A stretch of 64,000 bases of DNA from Thermoplasmatota archaeon (GTDB lineage Archaea; Thermoplasmatota; Thermoplasmata; Thermoplasmatales; GCA-001856825). The translations under genes and the position numbers were made by a program. The DNA lies in NCBI GenBank assembly GCA_023381415.1, contig JAMCUN010000032.1, positions 27,025 through 91,024 on the forward strand. Direction: 5' to 3'. Below are positions 26,100 through 34,820 of the stretch, piece by piece. The notes beneath the pieces were generated by a model. That model did not search any database, was not told the DNA's origin, and saw only the letters and a list, made by a program, of their open reading frames with translations. Numbering within the stretch: the first letter of the stretch is position 1; each line of letters starts with the position of its first letter.

Positions 26100-26432
26100 T
26101 CAGTTCTTCCTTGACTTTATGATTTGGATATCGTCTGCGGTGAAGTGTCTTGGTTCGCCCGTCTGTTCGTATTTTGTGTCTCCCATTTCTGAAACCATCC
26201 TTCGTATCCACCCTTTCTCCTCCAGAGGCTTCAGATGTATCCTCTTTATCTGATGCAGATCGGTCCGGTGGCAGAAGATATCGGGGAATTCTGAAATCAA
26301 CCTTTCCCTTATCTCGTATTCATCGAGAGGTCCTTCTTCCAGATAGTTCAAGATGGCCAGCTTAGTTATCCCAGGCTTGTTCTTTTTTCCTGCGCAGCCG
26401 CGTTCGCTAAATCTAAGACTGTATGAGGTCAT
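26100..26432 (-). CDS. Small winged-helix protein, candidate regulator of the sulfur genes
   Basis: A 110-residue protein. ITKLAILNYLEEGPLDEYEIRERL followed by HLKPLEEKGWIRRM is a winged-helix pattern similar to PadR- or MarR-like archaeal regulators. An exact copy of the CCTTA-N4-TAAGG palindrome lies 38 bases before its ATG with an AT-rich element between, which suggests autoregulation. The other copies precede apr, dsr, adk/hppA and permease units, so this is the best local candidate for the protein that binds them. DNA binding to that site is inferred. Confidence 0.72.
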   Translation of the reverse strand: MTSYSLRFSERGCAGKKNKPGITKLAILNYLEEGPLDEYEIRERLISEFPDIFCHRTDLHQIKRIHLKPLEEKGWIRRMVSEMGDTKYEQTGEPRHFTADDIQIIKSRKN

Positions 26433-26469
26433 CGCTCCTAAATTTTAGTCTTCGGTTATTAATTTCATA

Positions 26470-26483
26470 CCTTATCCATAAGG
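26470..26483. promoter_or_regulatory. Palindromic operator CCTTA-N4-TAAGG
   Basis: Exact palindrome CCTTATCCATAAGG upstream of the winged-helix gene. On the minus strand it is followed by GTATGAAATTAATAACC, matching the flank of the other copies. Confidence 0.65.
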
Positions 26484-26620
26484 TTATTGAGTCGCAATTT
26501 TTTGAAAGAGGTTAGTGATAACGTATTATATCTCTGCACTCTCGCTAAGAAATTGACGAATGTACGCCCAGCTCTCAGTTGACGTCCCCTAAGACCTCAA
26601 ATTTGCAGCAGTGACTGTTT

Positions 26621-29038
26621 CTACTTCCCCTTCGAGTGCTTTGCCTCAAGATCGGATATGCGATTCTTCATTTTTGAGACCTCATCCCCCAGTGCCTTTA
26701 ACTCATTTGTTGTGCCTTGACCTTTGAATTCCAGTGCCTTCCTCATTGACCTCCTTACGGAACCGACTGTCTCATTTGCCAGGTAGAGATTTATCTTAGA
26801 AATCAGCTGTTTATCCTGCGTCTCAACGATTCCTTTTACAGCGCTCAGTCTCACGGCGGAATGCTTATCCTCTAGTGACCTTACCAGGATGTCCCTCAAA
26901 GACCTATCTTTCCAGTAGTAATTTGCAATGGCAGAAACCGCAGCCGCCCTTGTCTGCCAATCGTATTCCTCTACGGCGTACTTCTTCACCAGGTCCATTG
27001 TTGATAAGTCAGCAAGTTCCCCCAGTGCCTTCAAAGCAGCTACCCTTATTACGCTATCACGCGACTCCGTTTCAAGGCCTCTGAGAATTAATCTCTTTGA
27101 CTCTTCCACTCCCAAGGTCCTTGCGCATGACATAATATTTGCCCTAAGCGCAAACCCCTTCTCTTCCTCAAACATTTTCTCAAGCTTGGGGAGAAGCTCC
27201 TTGTCATTCAGGTATGAAGCTGCTGCCACTACCTCCCTCCTGACCTTGTAATCGCTGTCTTCCAGCATTTTTGCTATTGCCTTTGAGGCGCCTCGTCCTC
27301 CTATCTTTGCCACAGATTCTGCTATCTTTCCCTTTACGTACCAAAATTTCTCAGATTCGAAGGATTCACTCAGGAATGGAATCTCTGAAGGACCAAATTT
27401 CCCCAGGGTAATCGCTGCCCTGGACCGCTCGACGATGCTCCTTCCATTCCTGAGAATGAACCTCGAAGATTCCTTTGGCCCCTTTGTCATTATGGTTCCA
27501 GGCAATACTGATTCGGGGTCAAGTGAAAATCCCTTAAGGCGCTTCCTTTCGAATTCTAACTGTGTCTCCTCACCGTCAATATTCACCTCTAAATCCTCTA
27601 CGCCGTCATCAGTGTAAAGCCTCGCAGGTATCCTAACATTGTAAACCCTCCCCTTCTGGGCAATCCGTATCAGTGCCTTTCCCCTAGCAAATGTTTCCTC
27701 AACCTCAATCTGCGGATGCCCAGGTTCGTCAAGGAACTCATGGAATACTGACTCAAGAGAAAACCCAGAGACTGCAGACAAGGCTTTCCTGAAATCATCA
27801 GTGGAAACGCCGCTCATCTTATTTACTTCTAGATACTCCTTCACACCACTCCAGAATATTTTGTCTCCAAGGTAATGGTTAAGGTATCTCAGGAAGAGGG
27901 ATGCCTTCTGGTATAGGTGCCTGTCAAATATCTCCTCCGGCTCCATGTACTTGCGTTCCACTATTGGCCTCCCGTAGTCATTTGCGAATTCGCGAAGGTA
28001 GACAGTCTTGTTGTTTTCAACGGCAACCAGAAGATCATCCTTCCCTCCGCTTCTCTCCTCATAGATCGTTGAGATAAATGTTGCGAATCCCTCGTTCAAC
28101 CAGGCGTGAGACCAGTCCTTGCACGTGACGTAATCTCCAAACCATTGGTGAGCCATTTCATGGCAGATCAGAGGTTCAGAGCGATAATCGAGATGGGCAA
28201 TCTCATCGTGCAGTGTCCGATCCGTGAGGGTGGTCGCACTGATGTTTTCCATCCCCCCCATGGAAAAATCTGAAACGCATGTTTGATCATACTTAGAATA
28301 GGGATACCTTACACCAGTCTTCTTACTGATGAACTCCATGATGTCCGGGGAGTTTATGAACGTCCTCTCTGCCATTCCCTCGTATTTCGGGAGGAAGTAC
28401 GAAGTAATGGGGATTCCATCCCATTCCTGCTTCAGCGATTTGAACTTGCCAGCAACAACGCTGGCCAGGTAAGCTGGGAAACGAAACTCCTCCTTGAAAA
28501 CAAACGTCGAAAAGTCACCGTCTATTCTGTCAACAAGGCGACCGTTGCTTATCACCATGTAATCTGTAGGAACTGTCACTCTTATTTCGTAGGCGCTTCT
28601 CATGTTTGGATAGTCGAAGCAAGGAAACCAAGCGTGACTGTCTGTGCTCTCCCCCTGGGTCCAGAACTGGAGACCCCCTTGGTCCTCGACGAAGAATCCC
28701 CCCTTCCTCGGTACAGTTTTGTAGGTAATGGTAAGGATGTAGTCAGATGATGCCTTGAAGTCACCAAATACCACTATCTTGTCTTCATAGGTCTTGAATT
28801 GCGCAGGAACGCCTTTGACTGATACGTTGTAGATGTCCATTTCAGTTGCGTCGATGTCGAGATGATCCTGGCCGAGGCTGTTCATCCTCAGATCGAGCTC
28901 CACCTTCCCCTCTATTGCCTTCTCTTCAAAGTTGATCTTGATGTCGATCACTGTTCTTTTCAGATCAAATTGTTTTTCCCTTTCCAGTCTCGTTTCATAT
29001 CCAGAGAGAGGGAATGGGTTGAACTCCTGGTCCATCAT
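26621..29038 (-). CDS. M1-family aminopeptidase with HEAT-like C-terminal repeats
   Basis: An 805-residue zinc aminopeptidase like the tricorn-interacting factors F2/F3 of Thermoplasma, which trim peptides from the proteasome/tricorn system. Seen: the exopeptidase motif GGMEN around residue 260, HEMAH starting at residue 293 with the third zinc ligand in NEGF, and the catalytic-region Tyr further on. The C-terminal third consists of about six repeating helix pairs (for example DSDYKVRREVVAAASYL and DSVIRVAALKALGEL), which resemble HEAT/PBS-lyase repeats rather than the usual ERAP1-type C-terminal domain, and ends in a short coiled coil. Located upstream of the haem genes in direction of transcription order only by position. 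Confidence 0.9.
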   Translation of the reverse strand: MMDQEFNPFPLSGYETRLEREKQFDLKRTVIDIKINFEEKAIEGKVELDLRMNSLGQDHLDIDATEMDIYNVSVKGVPAQFKTYEDKIVVFGDFKASSDYILTITYKTVPRKGGFFVEDQGGLQFWTQGESTDSHAWFPCFDYPNMRSAYEIRVTVPTDYMVISNGRLVDRIDGDFSTFVFKEEFRFPAYLASVVAGKFKSLKQEWDGIPITSYFLPKYEGMAERTFINSPDIMEFISKKTGVRYPYSKYDQTCVSDFSMGGMENISATTLTDRTLHDEIAHLDYRSEPLICHEMAHQWFGDYVTCKDWSHAWLNEGFATFISTIYEERSGGKDDLLVAVENNKTVYLREFANDYGRPIVERKYMEPEEIFDRHLYQKASLFLRYLNHYLGDKIFWSGVKEYLEVNKMSGVSTDDFRKALSAVSGFSLESVFHEFLDEPGHPQIEVEETFARGKALIRIAQKGRVYNVRIPARLYTDDGVEDLEVNIDGEETQLEFERKRLKGFSLDPESVLPGTIMTKGPKESSRFILRNGRSIVERSRAAITLGKFGPSEIPFLSESFESEKFWYVKGKIAESVAKIGGRGASKAIAKMLEDSDYKVRREVVAAASYLNDKELLPKLEKMFEEEKGFALRANIMSCARTLGVEESKRLILRGLETESRDSVIRVAALKALGELADLSTMDLVKKYAVEEYDWQTRAAAVSAIANYYWKDRSLRDILVRSLEDKHSAVRLSAVKGIVETQDKQLISKINLYLANETVGSVRRSMRKALEFKGQGTTNELKALGDEVSKMKNRISDLEAKHSKGK

Positions 29039-29095
29039 AATTCCTCATTGAAGCGCATACTATATCATTTCCCCCGGACAACTGGGGGTAGGACC

Positions 29096-29917
29096 TCAGG
29101 AGGAGTTGTGAATCGAGTCTATTATTGAATCTATGACCACATCCGAATCGTTGGGAAGGGGAACTCTCTCGTATTCTATTCCCTCCTTTTCTGCGTCGTT
29201 CTTCAGCTTGTAGTCCAGATCGTACAAGACCTCAAGATGATCATATATGAACCCTATCGGTACTATTCTCATCCTGGCGTAACCATTCTCCCTTGAATAT
29301 GAAATAGCATATTCAGGATAAGGAGTAAGCCAGGTCGCATGAAATGGTCCCTGGCTGTGATATATGTTTATGAACTTCCTTTCTCCTGCTATCAGTCTTG
29401 ATAACTTCCGGATGGATTCAGAGTAGGGGTCCTCTCCTTCAAGCGGAATGCTGTGGGCGGAGAATGTGAGGATGGTATCATCACTTATGCTCACCTTTTC
29501 CCTGTAGAAATCGACCATGCCTGGATTGAAGCCTAAGTCCGAAATCCTTACCATTTTCCTCCCCTTGAGGCTAGCTTCAAGTGGACCAAAATATCCATCA
29601 AAGATGAACCTGGAATAAACAGGGAAAAGTGGTACTTCGTACACATAATTTTCAGATATCTGCTTTGCCCCGTCTTTTATAGAAGGCTTGTAGTGCTTTG
29701 AGAGGAGGTACACATTGTACCCTTCCCCAGTAACCCTGTCGGCCAATTTTTCACTAATGCTCTTTACGATGCGAGTGGAAGGAGTCTCACCTCCTACAAC
29801 ATCTAGCTTCTGGAGGTTTTCCCTCACGAGGAAATCGGGGGGGTCCTTCCCGTGAAGGATGTCCCTAAGGTAATCCCTCATCTCTTCCCTCCTTTCTGGG
29901 AAACCGTAGTACATCAA
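29096..29917 (-). CDS. hemH: Ferrochelatase
   Basis: Inserts Fe2+ into protoporphyrin IX or, in the coproporphyrin route, into coproporphyrin III. The 273-residue protein is short for the family. The metal-site motif TFSAHSIP (catalytic His) and the C-terminal GFIYDHLEVLYDLD motif are clear. It follows hemE by ten bases in one operon. Which porphyrin it uses cannot be read here; the absence of nearby hemF, hemN or hemG homologues and the presence of an AhbD-like radical SAM gene leave the coproporphyrin route open. Confidence 0.88.
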   Translation of the reverse strand: MMYYGFPERREEMRDYLRDILHGKDPPDFLVRENLQKLDVVGGETPSTRIVKSISEKLADRVTGEGYNVYLLSKHYKPSIKDGAKQISENYVYEVPLFPVYSRFIFDGYFGPLEASLKGRKMVRISDLGFNPGMVDFYREKVSISDDTILTFSAHSIPLEGEDPYSESIRKLSRLIAGERKFINIYHSQGPFHATWLTPYPEYAISYSRENGYARMRIVPIGFIYDHLEVLYDLDYKLKNDAEKEGIEYERVPLPNDSDVVIDSIIDSIHNSS

Positions 29918-29927
29918 TACTATCGCC

Positions 29928-30899
29928 TTATCTGTCGTATGAATGCACCTCTCCTGCTATCAAAGCCAGTTTTTTCCAGTCTGCCCAAGGAGGAACGCCG
30001 TGCCCAAGGTTGAAAATGTGCCCCCTCAAACCCTTCCCCTCGTCCATTATCCTCTCCGTCTCTTTCTTCAGGTAACTGTCGTCTGCTCCGAGTATGTGAG
30101 GGTCAAGGTTACCCTGCAATATGCAGTCCGTGCACAGTTCGCCAAATCCCCTGAGATTCATCCTCCAGTCGATGGAATAAACGTCTGGTCTCAGAGCAAT
30201 GAACTTGCGGTAAAGGTGTGAGCTTCCCTCGCTGAAGAATATGACTGGTTTTCCTAAATCCTTTATTTTTTCCATGAAATACGATTCGTTCTGTTCAAGG
30301 TGATTGGAATAGAAGGTATCAGAAACCCAGCCTAGCCAGCTGTCAAACACTTGGATAACATCCACTCCGGCTCCGGCCTGCAGTTTGGCAAAATCAACTA
30401 TTTCGTCTGTCAGTTTCTTCAGGATGGTGCGGTGACCTGAGGCCAGCACTTCCTTCGTCAGGTGATATCCTGTTCCCCCCTGGTCATAGAGATAAGATAG
30501 GGTTGTGAACGGTCCTCCGACAACCCCAACGAGTGTTTTGTCTCCGTGCTCCTCCTTTATCTTTCTAATCGCATCCGCTAGAGGCTGGTAGTAGTCAACT
30601 TCCTCCCCCTTCCTCTTTGTAACTGTGATTCCGTCATCATAATTCACGACGTATCCCATCCTTGTCAAAGGCACTAGAATGTCAGTAAAAATGACTATTG
30701 CGTCTACATCCATGTACTTCAGGGGAAGCGATGATACTCTGGATATGGTGATTGGGTCCCCGAGCATATCCAAGAAAGTTCTTCCACCTTTAAGAGAATC
30801 GTAGTCCGGCAGGTACCTTCCTGCCTGCCTCATGAACCAAACCGCATTTTCCTGCAGGTTACCTCTCGCGATCTCCAGTACCCTCTTGTTTCCTTTCAC
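29928..30899 (-). CDS. hemE: Uroporphyrinogen III decarboxylase
   Basis: Decarboxylates uroporphyrinogen III to coproporphyrinogen III. The N-terminal signature WFMRQAGRYLPDYDSL is intact, VNYDDGITV and GGPFTTLSYL follow, and NLGHGVPPWADW near the C-terminus is diagnostic. 323 residues is close to family length. It starts at GTG with a TATA-like AAATAATAAAT centred about 28 bases upstream, so it is probably leaderless. It is divergent from the large hem operon. Confidence 0.93.
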   Translation of the reverse strand: MKGNKRVLEIARGNLQENAVWFMRQAGRYLPDYDSLKGGRTFLDMLGDPITISRVSSLPLKYMDVDAIVIFTDILVPLTRMGYVVNYDDGITVTKRKGEEVDYYQPLADAIRKIKEEHGDKTLVGVVGGPFTTLSYLYDQGGTGYHLTKEVLASGHRTILKKLTDEIVDFAKLQAGAGVDVIQVFDSWLGWVSDTFYSNHLEQNESYFMEKIKDLGKPVIFFSEGSSHLYRKFIALRPDVYSIDWRMNLRGFGELCTDCILQGNLDPHILGADDSYLKKETERIMDEGKGLRGHIFNLGHGVPPWADWKKLALIAGEVHSYDR

Positions 30900-30920
30900 C
30901 TACCCTCAAGTCCTGGGAGT

Positions 30921-30931
30921 ATTTATTATTT
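30921..30931 (-). promoter_or_regulatory. TATA box of hemE-hemH
   Basis: AAATAATAAAT on the minus strand, centred about 27 bases before the GTG at 30899, fits leaderless transcription. Confidence 0.45.
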
Positions 30932-31127
30932 GAACATGCCGATGGATTCAGCTTATACTATCCAACAGAATAATGCCTGTCCACCTGGCCTCTATCTCCC
31001 GACTAAGATCGAAAATATCTCGTATTCAACTTCGAAATCAGATGCGTTTTTCTTAGACTTACATCGTGAGTGATGTTGAATTGGATGCCTAGGGAAATAT
31101 CTCTGTATTTTGCTAAAAGACGACTCC

Positions 31128-31136
31128 CTTAAATAG
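31128..31136 (+). promoter_or_regulatory. TATA box of the large hem operon
   Basis: CTTAAATAG is centred 25 bases before the GTG of the radical SAM gene at 31157, with no ribosome site between, so a leaderless start is likely. Confidence 0.5.
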
Positions 31137-31156
31137 AAATCATCACTTAACCGGTA

Positions 31157-32287
31157 GTGAATCCCCGTCCCATTGATTACAACTCCAAGCCGATACTCAT
31201 ATTCTGGGAGACTACAAAGGCTTGCGACCTGGCTTGCAAACACTGCAGGGCGTCTGCACTGCTGGAAGGGTTGCCGGACGAGATGAATATAGATGAGTCC
31301 CTCAGATTCGTAGAGCAGGTCAAAGATTTTGGCCCCCCATACCCGGTCCTCATACTCACAGGAGGCGATATCATGAAGAAGAAGGGTCTTGAGCAGATAC
31401 TGAAAAGGGCAAAAGAGCTGGGGATACCTGCCTCCATGTCTCCAAGCGCGACGCCTCTTCTTAACGAGGAAGCATTTGAAATGATGAAGAAATACGGTGT
31501 CAAATCCCTGTCCCTGAGCCTGGACGGTGCATCTTCTGACACACACGACTGGTTGAGAGGGTACATAGGCACTTTTGAAAGGACAGTTGATCTGGCGAGG
31601 AGGATCATTTCAGAAGGGTTCACTCTTCAGATCAATACCACAGTGTTCAAGAAGAACGTCAACGAGCTTCCAAAGCTTCTTAAAATATTGCTGGATACCA
31701 AGGTGAAGACGTGGGAGGTTTTTTCACTCATAAAGACAGGGAGAGGAATAGACAGGGAGGACCTTGACCCTGAGGCGTATGAGGACGTTTTCAACTACAT
31801 GGAGTTCGCATCCAGGTATGGAATATCCATTAGGACTGTGGAGGCTCCATTCTTCAGAAGGATACTTTTGCAGCGTGAGGCCACGCCTTACGAAGGAGGA
31901 GATCTATACAGGAGGCTTGTTGAAGACACAATCAGGCTCCTAGGCAATCCAGGAGCACGCCCAAAGGGGCACACGAGCCAGACAAGAGACGGAAAGGGTA
32001 TAATATTCGTCGCTCACAACGGAGACGTAAACCCATCCGGTTTCCTTCCGATCAAGCTGGGCAACGTGAAGGAGAAGTCCATCATCGAAATATACAGAAA
32101 CAACGAAACACTGATAAGGCTCAGGGATTCCAGGAATTTCAAGGGAAGGTGCGGGGCCTGCGAGTATTCTGACATATGCGGCGGATCGAGGTCAAGGGCG
32201 TACAGCTACTATGGGGACATATTTGAGGAGGACCCGAGGTGTGTGTACGTTCCCGAGGCCATGAAAGCTTTGAATAGCGCAAAGTGA
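31157..32287 (+). CDS. SPASM radical SAM protein, AhbD-like / TIGR04053 (BA_1875) type
   Basis: A 376-residue radical SAM enzyme. The cluster motif CDLACKHC lies near residue 24; LTGGDIM and INTTV follow as in AhbC/AhbD, MoaA-like enzymes. The C-terminal SPASM part has CGACEYSDICGGSRSRAY. The position where AhbD has PCGYL reads PSGFL, so one auxiliary-cluster cysteine is missing, which fits the uncharacterised TIGR04053 group rather than true AhbD. As first gene of a haem operon, it may carry out an anaerobic coproporphyrin(ogen) or haem decarboxylation step; this is inference. Confidence 0.82.
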   Translation: MNPRPIDYNSKPILIFWETTKACDLACKHCRASALLEGLPDEMNIDESLRFVEQVKDFGPPYPVLILTGGDIMKKKGLEQILKRAKELGIPASMSPSATPLLNEEAFEMMKKYGVKSLSLSLDGASSDTHDWLRGYIGTFERTVDLARRIISEGFTLQINTTVFKKNVNELPKLLKILLDTKVKTWEVFSLIKTGRGIDREDLDPEAYEDVFNYMEFASRYGISIRTVEAPFFRRILLQREATPYEGGDLYRRLVEDTIRLLGNPGARPKGHTSQTRDGKGIIFVAHNGDVNPSGFLPIKLGNVKEKSIIEIYRNNETLIRLRDSRNFKGRCGACEYSDICGGSRSRAYSYYGDIFEEDPRCVYVPEAMKALNSAK

Positions 32288-32299
32288 TACGACCATAAC

Positions 32300-32806
32300 A
32301 TGTTCGGCATATTGCTGATCACCATCCTCTTCATCCATGTGATTTCCGCGGTCTTCCTTGTCGGGTCTTCAATATTTGTCTGGGTCATAGTGTGGCCTGC
32401 AAGTAGCTTAGCCATGCCTGACGAGAAGCAGAGGACCAGGTTCATGTCGGTTATGGGAAAGAGGTACGCCTTATGGACGAACGTCGCGATCATTCTGCTG
32501 ACCTTTACTGGATTGCTCCTTGTTTACCTTTACCGGCCGCTGTATCTGACAGATTTCTCCTATGCCATAACGACGCAGTGGGGGTACTTCCTAACGGTAA
32601 AGATCGTTGCCGTAGCGCTGATGTACGCAATACTGTACGGAAACAATCTCTGGCACGGTAAGAAATTCCCAAAACTCGCCGAAGAAGGAAAGTTCGATGA
32701 ACTTAAAAGGATGAGGAGATATTCTCACATATTCTCATTCATAACAGTCGGCTTGATGGTAGTCATTATCCTGATCGCCGAAATACTTGCGGGTGTGTTC
32801 TTTTGA
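32300..32806 (+). CDS. HemJ/CopD-like membrane protein
   Basis: A 168-residue protein with four hydrophobic segments. The pattern LFIHVISAVFLVGSSIF in helix 1, RYALWTNVAIILLTFTG in helix 2, GYFLTVKIVAVALMYAI in helix 3 and RRYSHIFSFI leading into helix 4 resembles the CopD/HemJ fold, in which a His in helix 1 and a Lys in helix 3 are conserved. HemJ oxidises protoporphyrinogen in many bacteria. Its place between a haem radical SAM gene and hemL supports a porphyrinogen oxidase, but a copper-type or other role is possible. It overlaps hemL. Confidence 0.65.
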   Translation: MFGILLITILFIHVISAVFLVGSSIFVWVIVWPASSLAMPDEKQRTRFMSVMGKRYALWTNVAIILLTFTGLLLVYLYRPLYLTDFSYAITTQWGYFLTVKIVAVALMYAILYGNNLWHGKKFPKLAEEGKFDELKRMRRYSHIFSFITVGLMVVIILIAEILAGVFF

Positions 32807-33996
32807 GAGGTAGCGAAGTTCTGTTCAGCAGGGCATCAAAGCTCTTCCCTAAGGGGGTCAACAGCCCGGTCCGCTACTACCCCCCTTACCCTGTGTTCAT
32901 CAAGAAGGCCAAAGGCTCTAAGATATGGGATGTTGATGGGAAGAGTTACACGGATTTCCTTCTTGCATACGGTCCGCTGATCCTAGGCCACAGTCCTGAG
33001 CGCGTTGTGAAAAAGGTTAAGGAGGCGCTTGAGGACGGAACGCTCTTCGGTGCACCGACAGAGAAGGAGGTGAAGTTCGGGGAGCTTTTTCTGAAAGGCT
33101 CGCGGCTTGACAGGATCAGGATCGTCAACACAGGTACTGAGGCTACAATGCACGCGATAAGGCTCGCCTTGCATTTCACAAAGAGGAAAAGGATACTGAA
33201 GATAAGAGGAGGTTACCACGGAACTCACCCCTACAATTTCGAGTCTGAACGGGTAGAGTCTGTGGAATTCAATTCCATCGAAGCCATCAAGGACAAGCTT
33301 TCTGGAAGGGAATTTGCATGCCTTATAATGGAGCCTGTCATGGGAAACATTGGCGTCATAAACCCGAAGGAGGGCTATCTAGAAGAGATCAGGGAAGTCA
33401 CTGAGAAGACCGGGACGCTGCTGATCGCGGATGAGGTGATAACGGGGTTCAGAACAGGCTTCCATCCTTACTACGCTACAAAGAGAATAGAACCTGATAT
33501 TGCTACGTTTGCGAAGATAATAGGTGGCGGCCTGCCGCTGGGAGTCTACGGAGGGAAGGAGGAGATAATGAGAGAGGTACGTCCGTCCGGGAATTTTCCA
33601 CAGGCGGGAACGTATTCAGGCAACCCAGTATCGGTCACTGCAGGTCTCGAAACCATGAAGATACTTTATTCCAGGGACTATTCGAAGCTGAAAAGAATGA
33701 CAGAGGATGCTGTAAAATGTCTTTCAGAATCTGGGTTAACTGTAAATTCAGAGACAGGGATGCTGTCACTTTTCTTTTCCGAAAGGGAGGTTACAAATGC
33801 TTCCGAAGCGATCAAGTCCAGGAGCGACCTTTATACCGAATTTTTCAGGGCCGCACTGGGTGAAGGGATATACCTGGCCCCATCATTCGACGAAACAATA
33901 TTCATCAGCTTTGTTCATGGGGATAAGGAGGTCCGGGAAAAGTTCCATGTCCTGGCAGAAGAGGCAAGAAGAATATGGAAGAAACGCTCAAGATAG
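32803..33996 (+). CDS. hemL: Glutamate-1-semialdehyde 2,1-aminomutase
   Basis: A PLP enzyme making 5-aminolevulinate from glutamate-1-semialdehyde. 397 residues, slightly shorter than usual. Seen: the N-terminal FPKGVNSPVRYYPP, the NTGTEATMHAIRLA phosphate-binding loop, LIADEVITGFR, and the PLP Lys in TFAKIIGGGLPLG. It starts at TTG, overlapping the stop of the preceding membrane protein gene by four bases, and itself overlaps hemC by 22 bases. Confidence 0.95.
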   Translation: MRGSEVLFSRASKLFPKGVNSPVRYYPPYPVFIKKAKGSKIWDVDGKSYTDFLLAYGPLILGHSPERVVKKVKEALEDGTLFGAPTEKEVKFGELFLKGSRLDRIRIVNTGTEATMHAIRLALHFTKRKRILKIRGGYHGTHPYNFESERVESVEFNSIEAIKDKLSGREFACLIMEPVMGNIGVINPKEGYLEEIREVTEKTGTLLIADEVITGFRTGFHPYYATKRIEPDIATFAKIIGGGLPLGVYGGKEEIMREVRPSGNFPQAGTYSGNPVSVTAGLETMKILYSRDYSKLKRMTEDAVKCLSESGLTVNSETGMLSLFFSEREVTNASEAIKSRSDLYTEFFRAALGEGIYLAPSFDETIFISFVHGDKEVREKFHVLAEEARRIWKKRSR

Positions 33997-34820
33997 CCAC
34001 AAGAGGCTCCAGGCTTGCATTAAAGCAGTTTGAGCTCGTGGCAAGACAGCTGGAAGCTGGTGGCCTTAAAGTCCAGCCAGTTATAATCAAGCCATTAGGG
34101 GAGCGAGATACGGAAACTCCACTTTACGACATGAAGGAGCAGGGGGTCTTTGTCAGGAATCTCAACGACCAGATACTGGAGGGGAACGTAGTTGCAGCAG
34201 TACATTCAGCAAAGGACATACCAAATGAGATAGACCAGAAACTTGAAATCAGCTATTTTTCAAGGAGAGCAGATCCAAGGGACTTTTTTATTTCTGCATC
34301 TCCTCTGGAGAAGTTCAGCGGGAGCGTGGGTTCAAGCTCAATGAGGAGGAAAAATTTCATTCACATTTTCAACAGTAACACCAGATTCGAGAGCATCAGG
34401 GGGAACATCGAAACAAGGATAGGCAAATGGGAGAGGGGGATGGTAGATTCAATTGTAGTCGCAAAGGCCGCATTAGATAGGCTTGACCTTCACCCAAAGG
34501 GGGAGGTGATTAGTGAATCGATATGCCCGCCAGATCCGAACCAGGGGTTCATAGCAGTTGTTACAGAAAAGGGGAGCAGGCTGGGAGATACAATGAGAAG
34601 AATTCAAGAATCGGAGCCATTATGGGAAGCATCGAAGGAGAGAGACCTGATGGTAAGACTCAGGCTGGGATGCAACCTTGCGGTGAGCATAAGGGCCGAA
34701 CATCCTAAAAAAACGATTAGATTCTCTTACGCGAACGAAGCGGAAAGGTACGACTTCACCTTCAAGGAGAAAGTTGATGAGCCAGATATAAGGAAGCTGG
34801 AGGATATAATTGGCTCATAA
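33975..34820 (+). CDS. hemC: Hydroxymethylbilane synthase
   Basis: Polymerises four porphobilinogen units to hydroxymethylbilane. At 281 residues it is compact. The N-terminal IATRGSRLALKQ, the catalytic Asp in HSAKDIPN, the RRKNF and ESIRGNIETRIGKW segments and the cofactor-binding Cys in RLGCNLAVSI are all present. It overlaps hemL upstream and hemD downstream, showing a tightly packed operon. Confidence 0.94.
   Translation: MEETLKIATRGSRLALKQFELVARQLEAGGLKVQPVIIKPLGERDTETPLYDMKEQGVFVRNLNDQILEGNVVAAVHSAKDIPNEIDQKLEISYFSRRADPRDFFISASPLEKFSGSVGSSSMRRKNFIHIFNSNTRFESIRGNIETRIGKWERGMVDSIVVAKAALDRLDLHPKGEVISESICPPDPNQGFIAVVTEKGSRLGDTMRRIQESEPLWEASKERDLMVRLRLGCNLAVSIRAEHPKKTIRFSYANEAERYDFTFKEKVDEPDIRKLEDIIGS

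Noticed and set aside
26100-26432. The small winged-helix protein as DsrD
   Set aside because: DsrD is also a small winged-helix protein, but this one is longer, lies apart from dsrAB and has its own promoter; no DsrD-specific motif was recognised.
30992-31546. 184-residue minus-strand frame
   Set aside because: Shadow of the radical SAM gene that also covers its promoter.
31157-32287. Naming the haem radical SAM gene ahbD
   Set aside because: The auxiliary-cluster cysteine in PCGYL is Ser here, which fits the uncharacterised TIGR04053 group better.
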